Positions 47,547 to 54,187 of a stretch of DNA of 55,848 bases are shown here, one piece after another. The notes below the pieces were generated by a model, which was not told the origin of the DNA, searched no databases, and saw only the letters and a list, made by a program, of their open reading frames with translations. Numbering within the stretch: the stretch's first letter is position 1; each line of letters begins with the position of its first letter. The position numbers and the translations under genes are program-made. This DNA comes from Cellulomonas sp. RIT-PI-Y (GTDB lineage Bacteria; Actinomycetota; Actinomycetes; Actinomycetales; Cellulomonadaceae). Where the stretch lies: the NCBI RefSeq assembly GCF_025642745.1, contig NZ_JANZKP010000021.1:1-55848 (forward strand). The letters run 5' to 3'.

Positions 47547-49284
47547 CGCACCGATCAAGCTGACCGGACCCGGGGCCACACCCGGCAAGGCCTGGTGGGC
47601 GCCCTCCATGGGCCGGATGACCACCAAGGCCCGGATCGCGACCGTGTCCATCGTCGCCGCACTGCTGGCGATCACCCTGGTGGTGTGGAACCTGCCGACG
47701 GTCTCCCAGATCGTCACCGGGGAGAGCACCACACCGGAGCTCACCGCCCGCGAGCAGGAACTGATGGCCGAGAACCAGCGGCTCCAGGACGAGCTCGACA
47801 CCTCCCGTGCGCAGTCCGACTCGCTCCGCGACGTGGTCGCGGACGAGCAGGCCGCCCGCAAGAAGGGCGAGGACGCCCGCGCCCAGGCCGAGGCCGAGCG
47901 CCAGGCCTCGGCCGGGTCCTCGGCGTCCTCCGGGTCCTCGTCCGGGTCGTCCTCCTCGTCCGGGTCGTCGGGTCGCACCTCGGGCTCGGGCAACCGGGGC
48001 ACCGCCAGTGCCGCCGCACCGGCCGCCGGCAGCGAGGGCGGCGCCGCCAACCCCTCCGCCCCGCAGCCCACCGAGCCGGACGCACCCGCACCGGTCACCA
48101 AGCCCAGCGCCCCGACCAAGGCCGAGCTGCTGAACCCCAGCACCCGGTACTTCGGGATGTACACCGAGCAGGCACCCTTCAACTGGGCGACCTTCGACGA
48201 CGCCGCGCAGGAGGTCGGCCGCAGCCAGAACCTGGTCGGCTACTTCGGCGGCTGGGACCAGACCTACCGGTCCAACGCGGTCACCCGGTCCTGGGAGCGT
48301 GGGCTGCTGCCCATGCTGACCTGGGAGTCCCGGCCGATCGCCGCCAAGAACGACGTGGTCGAGGAGCCGGACTACACGCTGCCGAAGATCATCGACGGCG
48401 ACTTCGACGCCTACCTGACCCAGTACGCCCAGGACATCGTCGCCACCGGTCTGCCGCTGGCGATCCGGCTCGACCACGAGATGAACGGCGTCTGGTACCC
48501 GTGGGCCGAGTCCACCGGGTCGGGCGAGTCGATCAACGGCAACAGCCCTGGTGACTTCGTGAAGATGTGGCAGCACGTGCACGACATCTTCGAGGCCAAC
48601 GGCGCGAACGACCTGGTGATCTGGGTCTGGTCGCCGAACATCGTCAACAACCTGCCCACCGCCAAGCAGGGGCTGGACACCCTCCAGGGCCTCTACCCCG
48701 GCGACGACTACGTCGACTGGGTCGGAGTCTCCGGCTACCAGCGCCCGCCCTACAAGGCCGACAACGACGCCACCTTCAGCTACACCTTCGACCGCACGCT
48801 GAACCAGCTCCGGCAGCTGACCGACAAGAAGATCCTCCTGGCCGAGGTCGGCGCCTCCGAGACCGGTGGCACCAAACCCGCCTGGGTGCAGTCGTTCTTC
48901 CAGGGCTTCGACCCCGGCCGCAACGACGACGTGATCGGCTTCGCCTGGTTCAACCTCGCGGTGACCACCTACGTCGACGGACAGCTCTCCACCAACGACT
49001 GGCGGGTGGACTCCCGGGCGAACTCGCTCGCCGCGTTCAGCACCGGCCTCGCCGACCCGGCCCGGAACTTCGGCGGACAGGTGCTCGCCACGGCCACCAC
49101 CGGGACCACCGAGCAGTCCACCGCCCAGGCCCAGCTCACCGCACCCGCGGCCACCCCGGAGCCGACCGCCGAGCCGACCGCCGAGCCGACGGCCGTACCC
49201 ACCGCCGAGCCGACCGCGACACCCGGCACGAGCGCCGACCCCACGCCCACCCCCTCAGCCAGCGGCACCGGGGCCACCCCGTGA
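47539..49284 (+). CDS. Membrane-anchored GH26 glycoside hydrolase
   Basis: 581 residues, starting eight bases before the synthase stop. A membrane helix at about 33-52 without a cleavage site, then a coiled coil (about 68-125, ELTAREQELMAENQRLQDEL onward), a Ser/Gly-rich linker, and a catalytic domain (about 205-500). GH26 residues: acid/base Glu314 in DHEMNGVWYPW and nucleophile Glu436 in LAEVGASE. The C-terminus is a Pro/Thr-rich tail with repeated EPTA units, perhaps wall-spanning. GH26 enzymes are mostly beta-mannanases, but here it is more likely an editing hydrolase for the polymer made by the preceding synthase, as BcsZ is for cellulose. Confidence 0.88.
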   Translation: MSDAPIKLTGPGATPGKAWWAPSMGRMTTKARIATVSIVAALLAITLVVWNLPTVSQIVTGESTTPELTAREQELMAENQRLQDELDTSRAQSDSLRDVVADEQAARKKGEDARAQAEAERQASAGSSASSGSSSGSSSSSGSSGRTSGSGNRGTASAAAPAAGSEGGAANPSAPQPTEPDAPAPVTKPSAPTKAELLNPSTRYFGMYTEQAPFNWATFDDAAQEVGRSQNLVGYFGGWDQTYRSNAVTRSWERGLLPMLTWESRPIAAKNDVVEEPDYTLPKIIDGDFDAYLTQYAQDIVATGLPLAIRLDHEMNGVWYPWAESTGSGESINGNSPGDFVKMWQHVHDIFEANGANDLVIWVWSPNIVNNLPTAKQGLDTLQGLYPGDDYVDWVGVSGYQRPPYKADNDATFSYTFDRTLNQLRQLTDKKILLAEVGASETGGTKPAWVQSFFQGFDPGRNDDVIGFAWFNLAVTTYVDGQLSTNDWRVDSRANSLAAFSTGLADPARNFGGQVLATATTGTTEQSTAQAQLTAPAATPEPTAEPTAEPTAVPTAEPTATPGTSADPTPTPSASGTGATP

Positions 49285-49328
49285 ACCGCCCGACCCGCCG
49301 CACCCGCCGACTTTCCGAGGAGACCGCC

Positions 49329-50744
49329 ATGAACGACCCGTTCCTGAACGCCGCCGAGCTCTCCGCCGCCGACCTGTCCGAGGCCGTGCCCGCCCCGGCA
49401 CCCGACGGCTCCCCGATCCGGATCGCCGTCTTCGGCACCGGCTACCTGGGCGCCACCCACGCCGTCGCGATGGCCGAACTCGGCTTCGAGGTCTGGGGCG
49501 CCGACACCGACCAGAGCAAGGTCGACGCCCTGGCCGCGGGGAAGGTGCCGTTCTACGAGCCCGGACTCGACCCACTGCTCGCCCAGCACCTGGACGCCGG
49601 TCGGATCCGGTTCACCACCGACCTCGCCGCAGCGGCCGCCTGGGGCGACGTGCACTTCATCTGCGTCGGCACCCCGCAGCAGAAGACCTCGCACGCCGCG
49701 AATCTGTCCTACGTCGAGTCCGCCGCGACCACCATCGCCCGGAACCTGACCAAGGACGCGCTGATCGTCGGCAAGTCCACCGTCCCGGTCGGCACCGCCG
49801 CCCGGCTTCGTGAGCTGATCGCCGCCGAGGTGCCCGCCGGGCTGCGGGCGGAGCTGGTCTGGAACCCGGAGTTCCTCCGGGAGGGAAAGGCCGTCCAGGA
49901 CACCCTGCACCCGGACCGGATCGTGCTCGGCGGCACCAGCGCGCAGGCCGAGGCCACGCTGCGTGAGGTCTACGCCGGCCCGATCGCCGAGGGCACCCCG
50001 GTCGTGGTCACCGACCTGCCGACCGCCGAGCTGGTCAAGGTCTCCGCCAACGCCTTCCTGGCCACCAAGATCAGCTTCATCAACGCCATCTCCGGGGTGT
50101 GCGAGGCCGCCGGTGCCGACGTCACCGTGCTCGCCGACGCCCTCGGCCACGACACCCGGATCGGCCGCCAGTTCCTGGACGCCGGACTCGGCTTCGGCGG
50201 CGGCTGCCTGCCCAAGGACATCCGCGCGCTCATGCACCGGGCGAACGAGCTCGGCGCCTACCGCGCATCCGCCCTGCTGCAACAGGTGGACGAGATCAAC
50301 ATGGGCCAGCGCGAGCGCGTGCTCGACCTGGCGGTCCAGGCCTGCGGCGGCTCGGTGCTCAACCACCGGATCGGCGTGCTGGGCGCGGCCTTCAAGCCGC
50401 ACACCGACGACGTCCGGGACTCCCCCGCGCTGAACGTCGCCGCCGCGCTGCACCTGCGCGGCGCCCAGGTCACCGTCTTCGACCCGGAGGCCGGGGACAC
50501 CGCCCGCCGGTCGTTCCCGACCCTGTCCTACGCGACCAGCGTCGAGGAGGCGGTCGAGGGCACCGACGTGGTCCTGGTCCTCACCGAGTGGGACCAGTTC
50601 ACCACCGCCGACCCCACCGCCCTCGCCCCGCTGACCCACGCCCCGCGGGTGATCGACGCCCGCGGCAAGCTCGACCCGCAGACCTGGCGCGGGGCGGGCT
50701 GGGAGTTCGCCGGGCTCGGCCGGAGCGTCGCACCCGCGGCCTGA
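49329..50744 (+). CDS. UDP-glucose 6-dehydrogenase
   Basis: 471 residues from ATG 49329 with GAGGAG upstream, 44 bases after the GH26 gene. Features: NAD loop VFGTGYLGATHAVAMA, CVGTPQQ, SKSTVPVGT-type segment GKSTVPVGTAARL, ELVKVSANAFLATKISFIN with catalytic Lys, GFGGGCLPKD with catalytic Cys near 293, and VLGAAFKPHTDDVRDSPAL. It oxidises UDP-glucose to UDP-glucuronate, so the cassette's polymer probably contains uronic acid. The first ~35 residues are an unusual acidic extension. Confidence 0.95.
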   Translation: MNDPFLNAAELSAADLSEAVPAPAPDGSPIRIAVFGTGYLGATHAVAMAELGFEVWGADTDQSKVDALAAGKVPFYEPGLDPLLAQHLDAGRIRFTTDLAAAAAWGDVHFICVGTPQQKTSHAANLSYVESAATTIARNLTKDALIVGKSTVPVGTAARLRELIAAEVPAGLRAELVWNPEFLREGKAVQDTLHPDRIVLGGTSAQAEATLREVYAGPIAEGTPVVVTDLPTAELVKVSANAFLATKISFINAISGVCEAAGADVTVLADALGHDTRIGRQFLDAGLGFGGGCLPKDIRALMHRANELGAYRASALLQQVDEINMGQRERVLDLAVQACGGSVLNHRIGVLGAAFKPHTDDVRDSPALNVAAALHLRGAQVTVFDPEAGDTARRSFPTLSYATSVEEAVEGTDVVLVLTEWDQFTTADPTALAPLTHAPRVIDARGKLDPQTWRGAGWEFAGLGRSVAPAA

Positions 50745-50751
50745 GGCCCAT

Positions 50752-50797
50752 CGGGGGTGCCGGACCGCCGTCCAGGGGAGGCGATCCGGCACCCCCG
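50752..50797 (+). terminator. Terminator of the polysaccharide cassette
   Basis: A perfect 13-base stem (50752-50764 with 50785-50797) around 20 bases, starting eight bases after the dehydrogenase stop. It separates the cassette from the VOC gene. Confidence 0.75.
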
Positions 50798-50841
50798 GTG
50801 CTGTGATAGAGGTCACGACCGCCCAGCTCGAGGAGAGCGTC

Positions 50842-51615
50842 ATGACCGTGCGCGACCAGCCCTGGCCCGAGGGCACCCCCTGTTTCGCCGAACTGACCAC
50901 ACCCGACCTGGACGCGGCCGAGGCCTTCTACGGGCCGCTGTTCGGCTGGACCTTCGACCGGGGTCCCGCGGAGATGAACCACTACACCACCGCCCTGCTG
51001 CACGGTCACCGTGCCGCGGCCTTCAATCCGCCGATGCCCGGCGCCCCGCAACCGGCGGGCTGGCTCACCCACCTGAGCACCGCAGACGCCACCGCCTCCG
51101 CCGCCCGCGCCGCCTCCGCCGGGGCACAGGTCCTCCGTGCCCCGATGCCGGTGATGGAGTTCGGCACCCTGGCCGTGATCGCCGACCCGTTCGGCGCGGT
51201 GTTCGCACTCTGGCAGGCCAAGAGCGACATCGGCGCGCAGATCGTCGACGAGCCCGGCGCGATGTACTGGAACGAGCACATGTCCCCGCACCTCGCCGCC
51301 GCCCAGGACTTCTACCGGACCTTGTTCGGCTACCACTACGACGACATGAGCGCCCCCGGCTTCGAGTACGCCACCTTCGACGTCGGCCACGGGGAGATCG
51401 GCGGCATGGGCGGCGGCTCGGAGATCGCCCGCTGGGTCGTCACCTTCGCGGTCGCCGACACCGACGCCTCGGTCGCGGAGGCCGTGCGGCTCGGCGGCAC
51501 CGTGCACCACGAGCCCGAGGACAGCCCCTACGGCCGGATCGCCGGGATCGCCGGACCCTTCGGCGAGCGGTTCTACCTGATGTCGACCGGCCGGCCGGAC
51601 ACCCCGGAGGCCTGA
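50842..51615 (+). CDS. VOC (glyoxalase/dioxygenase fold) protein with two domains
   Basis: 257 residues from ATG 50842 with GAGGAGA upstream. Two VOC modules of ~120 residues: the first with FAELTTPDLDAAEAFYGPLFGWTF, the second with WNEHMSPHLAAAQDFYRTLFGYHY and ending FGERFYLM. This pattern matches the Mycobacterium CFP30B-like (27-kDa antigen) VOC proteins; that match is from memory. Metal ligands are incomplete to my eye, so enzymatic activity is uncertain. Followed by a lipoprotein gene three bases downstream. Confidence 0.85.
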   Translation: MTVRDQPWPEGTPCFAELTTPDLDAAEAFYGPLFGWTFDRGPAEMNHYTTALLHGHRAAAFNPPMPGAPQPAGWLTHLSTADATASAARAASAGAQVLRAPMPVMEFGTLAVIADPFGAVFALWQAKSDIGAQIVDEPGAMYWNEHMSPHLAAAQDFYRTLFGYHYDDMSAPGFEYATFDVGHGEIGGMGGGSEIARWVVTFAVADTDASVAEAVRLGGTVHHEPEDSPYGRIAGIAGPFGERFYLMSTGRPDTPEA

Positions 51616-51618
51616 CCG

Positions 51619-52113
51619 ATGACCCTGGGCCCCGCCCTCTCCGGCCTGGCCGCCCTCCTGCTGCTCGCCGGCTGTGCCGGCGGTGTCGACCCCGGCGACG
51701 GCACCGCCGCGACCGCCACACCCACCGCATCCGAGAGCGACACGGCGACCCTGGACCTGACCGCCGGCTCCAGCATGATCGGCCTGCCCGCCGAGCTCGG
51801 CACGGCACCCACCGACTCCGCCGCCGGTGCGGCCCGCATCGCCGACGACGGCCTGATCGCCATCGTCACCTTCGGCTCCTCCACCTGCCCGCAGGTCCCC
51901 GACTCCCCCGCCACCGGTACGGACAGCGCCGTGACGGTCACCTTCCCGACCCCGACCGACGGCCCGTGCACCCTGGACTACGTGCCCGCCACGACCGTGA
52001 TCGCCCTGCCGGACGGGGTGCGGGCGGACAGCGACCTGAGCGTGACGATCGGCGACTTCGGCGCGGTGACGCTGCCGGTGGGGTCGACCGAGGCGGTCTG
52101 GGTCACGGGCTGA
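51619..52113 (+). CDS. Small secreted lipoprotein, function unknown
   Basis: 164 residues from ATG 51619. Short signal peptide with lipobox LAGC (Cys19). The mature part is Thr/Ala/Asp-rich, beta-rich and has a pair of cysteines about 25 residues apart (STCPQVP and GPCTLDY), which could form a disulfide. I do not recognise the family. It is three bases after the VOC gene and likely cotranscribed. Confidence 0.75.
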   Translation: MTLGPALSGLAALLLLAGCAGGVDPGDGTAATATPTASESDTATLDLTAGSSMIGLPAELGTAPTDSAAGAARIADDGLIAIVTFGSSTCPQVPDSPATGTDSAVTVTFPTPTDGPCTLDYVPATTVIALPDGVRADSDLSVTIGDFGAVTLPVGSTEAVWVTG

Positions 52114-52283
52114 GCGGGTCGAGCGGGCTGAGCGATTTGACCCTGCACCACGGTGCGAGGTGGACCCACCGGTCTGCTCGACGACCAGTGTCCCGACCCG
52201 GCGGCGCCCTGCCCGATCGTGCGGGCCCTCGGCGGGGACTGAGTCCACCCACGGGCCCGGTGCGGCGCACTACCCTCGTCGCC

Positions 52284-53048
52284 GTGCAGAACGACACGTC
52301 CGACCGGCTGCCCGGTTCCGACTTCCACCCCGCCCCTCAGCTGCGCGGGGGGCCGCTGCGCACCTTCCACCCACGCCGGGCACCGCTCGGGGCGCACCGA
52401 GCGGACGCCCTGGAACGCCTCTGGCCGTCCTACGGGGTCTCGGTGCACGACCCCGAGCTCGGCCTGCCCCCGCTGACGTCCACCGGCACGCTCGACACCA
52501 CGGCCCTGTTCGGCCGGAGGGCGCCCCTGGTGGTCGAGATCGGCTCCGGCATGGGCGACGCCACCGCCGCGATGGCCGCCGACGACCCGGACCGGGACTA
52601 CCTGGCGATCGAGGTGCACCTGCCCGGCATCGCGCACCTGCTGACCCTGATCGAGGACGCCGACCTCACGAACGTCCGGCTGGCGCACGGCGACGCGCTC
52701 GAGCTGTTCCGCACCCGGATCGCACCGGACAGCCTGGATGCGGTGCACGTCTTCTTCCCCGATCCCTGGCCCAAGGCACGGCACCACAAGCGACGGATCA
52801 TCGCGCCCGAGCACGTCGCCCTGATCCGGTCCCGGCTGCGCCCCGGTGGCGTGCTGCACTGCGCCACCGACTGGGAGCCCTACGCGGAGCAGATGCTGGA
52901 GGTGCTGACCGCGGACCCCGGGCTGAGCAACCCGCACGGCGGCTTCGCCCCCCGGTCGGCCACCCGCCCGGTGACCCGGTTCGAGCAGCGCGGCGTGGAC
53001 GCGGGCCGGACGATCCGGGACCTGGTAGGGGTCAGGACCGTGGACTGA
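52284..53048 (+). CDS. trmB: tRNA (guanine-N7-)-methyltransferase
   Basis: 254 residues from GTG 52284. TACCCT sits exactly seven bases upstream, which together with no ribosome site suggests a leaderless transcript. SAM loop VVEIGSGMGDATAAMA, the diagnostic FFPDPWPKARHHKRRI, and TRPVTRFEQRG at the C-terminus. It makes m7G46 in tRNA. An N-terminal extension of ~60 residues is typical of actinobacteria. Confidence 0.95.
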   Translation: MQNDTSDRLPGSDFHPAPQLRGGPLRTFHPRRAPLGAHRADALERLWPSYGVSVHDPELGLPPLTSTGTLDTTALFGRRAPLVVEIGSGMGDATAAMAADDPDRDYLAIEVHLPGIAHLLTLIEDADLTNVRLAHGDALELFRTRIAPDSLDAVHVFFPDPWPKARHHKRRIIAPEHVALIRSRLRPGGVLHCATDWEPYAEQMLEVLTADPGLSNPHGGFAPRSATRPVTRFEQRGVDAGRTIRDLVGVRTVD

Positions 53049-53066
53049 CCGCCCTCGATCTGTCGA

Positions 53067-53369
53067 TCAGGTCCAGGCGTGCTTCACACACGCGCCGATG
53101 GAGCCTCCCGTCCATCCCGCTGCGACGGCGATACAGGGCGCGCACGCCACCATCGTGGCGCAGGCGGCGGAGCACGCGACGCTGATGACCGCGAGAACGG
53201 CCCAGTTGATCCCGATCTGGTTCAGGCAGTTGTTGAGCTTCTTCCAGCTCAATCCCACCGGCACGACCTCGGCGGATGACACCTCGGCCTCAGGATCGAG
53301 GAGGGTCAGGTCCTGGACGAGAACGCCGTCGGCCCACATCCGGAAGGCCACGGCATCGTCACCCGCCAT
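53067..53369 (-). CDS. Small protein with hydrophobic six-Cys C-terminus, bacteriocin-like
   Basis: 100 residues from ATG 53369, which lies inside the 3' end of the upstream gene (64-base overlap, different frame). The N-terminal ~45 residues are polar and acidic. The C-terminal ~55 are hydrophobic with Cys at 48, 66, 70, 76, 79 and 94, and a glycine-rich end, GWTGGS. That layout resembles leader-plus-core precursors of disulfide-rich bacteriocins such as halocin C8-type peptides; this is pattern resemblance only. GC is lower than in the neighbours. Function unproven. Confidence 0.55.
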   Translation of the reverse strand: MAGDDAVAFRMWADGVLVQDLTLLDPEAEVSSAEVVPVGLSWKKLNNCLNQIGINWAVLAVISVACSAACATMVACAPCIAVAAGWTGGSIGACVKHAWT

Positions 53370-54028
53370 CGCGCAGCCATCTCCACGATCGCGACGTCGT
53401 CACCGACGATCGAGAACGTCACGCACGACACCTCGGGCAGGTCGGTGCCGATCAACGGCACCGTCACGAGGGTGGTGGCGTCGATCGTGTGGACGGTCGC
53501 CGACGTGTCATCGGCGCGCAACCCGCTGGCCGGGACGAAGCCTGCCGCCCGCACCGTTGCGAGAACATCCTGCGCGTGCGAGTCCGATACCGCGCCGAGT
53601 TCACTCTGCGTCGCGGCGATCTCACTCACGAGGTCCGAGACCGCGCCCTCACTCAGGTCAGGCGTCACCGTCGTGTCCGGCGCGCTGATGCGCGTCGCCA
53701 CGAGGCCGACCGCGGAGGACGGCAGCACGAGGGAGTCCGGGACGGTGGGAGGTCGCGCGCTGATCGTCGCCGTCGCCAGCCCGCATGCGACCAGGGCCGC
53801 AGCCACAGCGACCACCACCGAACCGGTCCAGCGCGGTGGTCGCTGTCCACGGCCGACGTGGAGCGCGATGATGCCCGCCCCCACGAGCATGCTGAATCCT
53901 GCGAGCCAGAACAGCACCGCCACGTCAGCGAACACTCGGAGACGGCTGACGGCGATGATGCCGAGTGCCAGCAGCACCATCGCGATCACACTGGACCTTC
54001 GATCGCCATGACCCTGGCGTCCTGTCAT
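53306..54028 (-). CDS. Three-helix membrane protein with external domain, function unknown
   Basis: 240 residues from ATG 54028 with GAGGTGG seven bases before it; a longer frame to 54091 is less likely. Three membrane helices near 13-29, 33-56 and 68-89, then a ~150-residue external region rich in Ser/Thr/Val with one or two cysteines. No recognised family. It overlaps and precedes the cysteine-rich small gene, so it could be a partner, for example an immunity or processing protein. Lower GC than the surrounding genes. Confidence 0.6.
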   Translation of the reverse strand: MTGRQGHGDRRSSVIAMVLLALGIIAVSRLRVFADVAVLFWLAGFSMLVGAGIIALHVGRGQRPPRWTGSVVVAVAAALVACGLATATISARPPTVPDSLVLPSSAVGLVATRISAPDTTVTPDLSEGAVSDLVSEIAATQSELGAVSDSHAQDVLATVRAAGFVPASGLRADDTSATVHTIDATTLVTVPLIGTDLPEVSCVTFSIVGDDVAIVEMAARWRVTMPWPSGCGPTAFSSRT

Positions 54029-54135
54029 GGGGAACCACCTCTTTCGGCCGCTCGCGACACCCCAGCCCCGTTGCTGAACGGTCGAGGGCATCGTCGGGAG
54101 CGCTGGGTGGTCCTGGTCCAGGGGATCACGGCGTG

Positions 54136-54170
54136 TTGAGTGCGCGAACCCGGGGATTGAGTGGGCGAAC
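54136..54170. repeat. Two direct repeats TTGAGTGNGCGAAC
   Basis: TTGAGTGCGCGAAC at 54136-54149 and TTGAGTGGGCGAAC at 54157-54170, 13 of 14 bases equal, 21 bases apart. They lie in the 159-base gap between the ABC exporter gene and the low-GC pair, near where composition changes. Could be a regulator site, an intergenic repeat family or an insertion scar. Nothing else is seen in the gap. Confidence 0.5.
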
Positions 54171-54187
54171 TTCAGGGGTGAGCGCCG

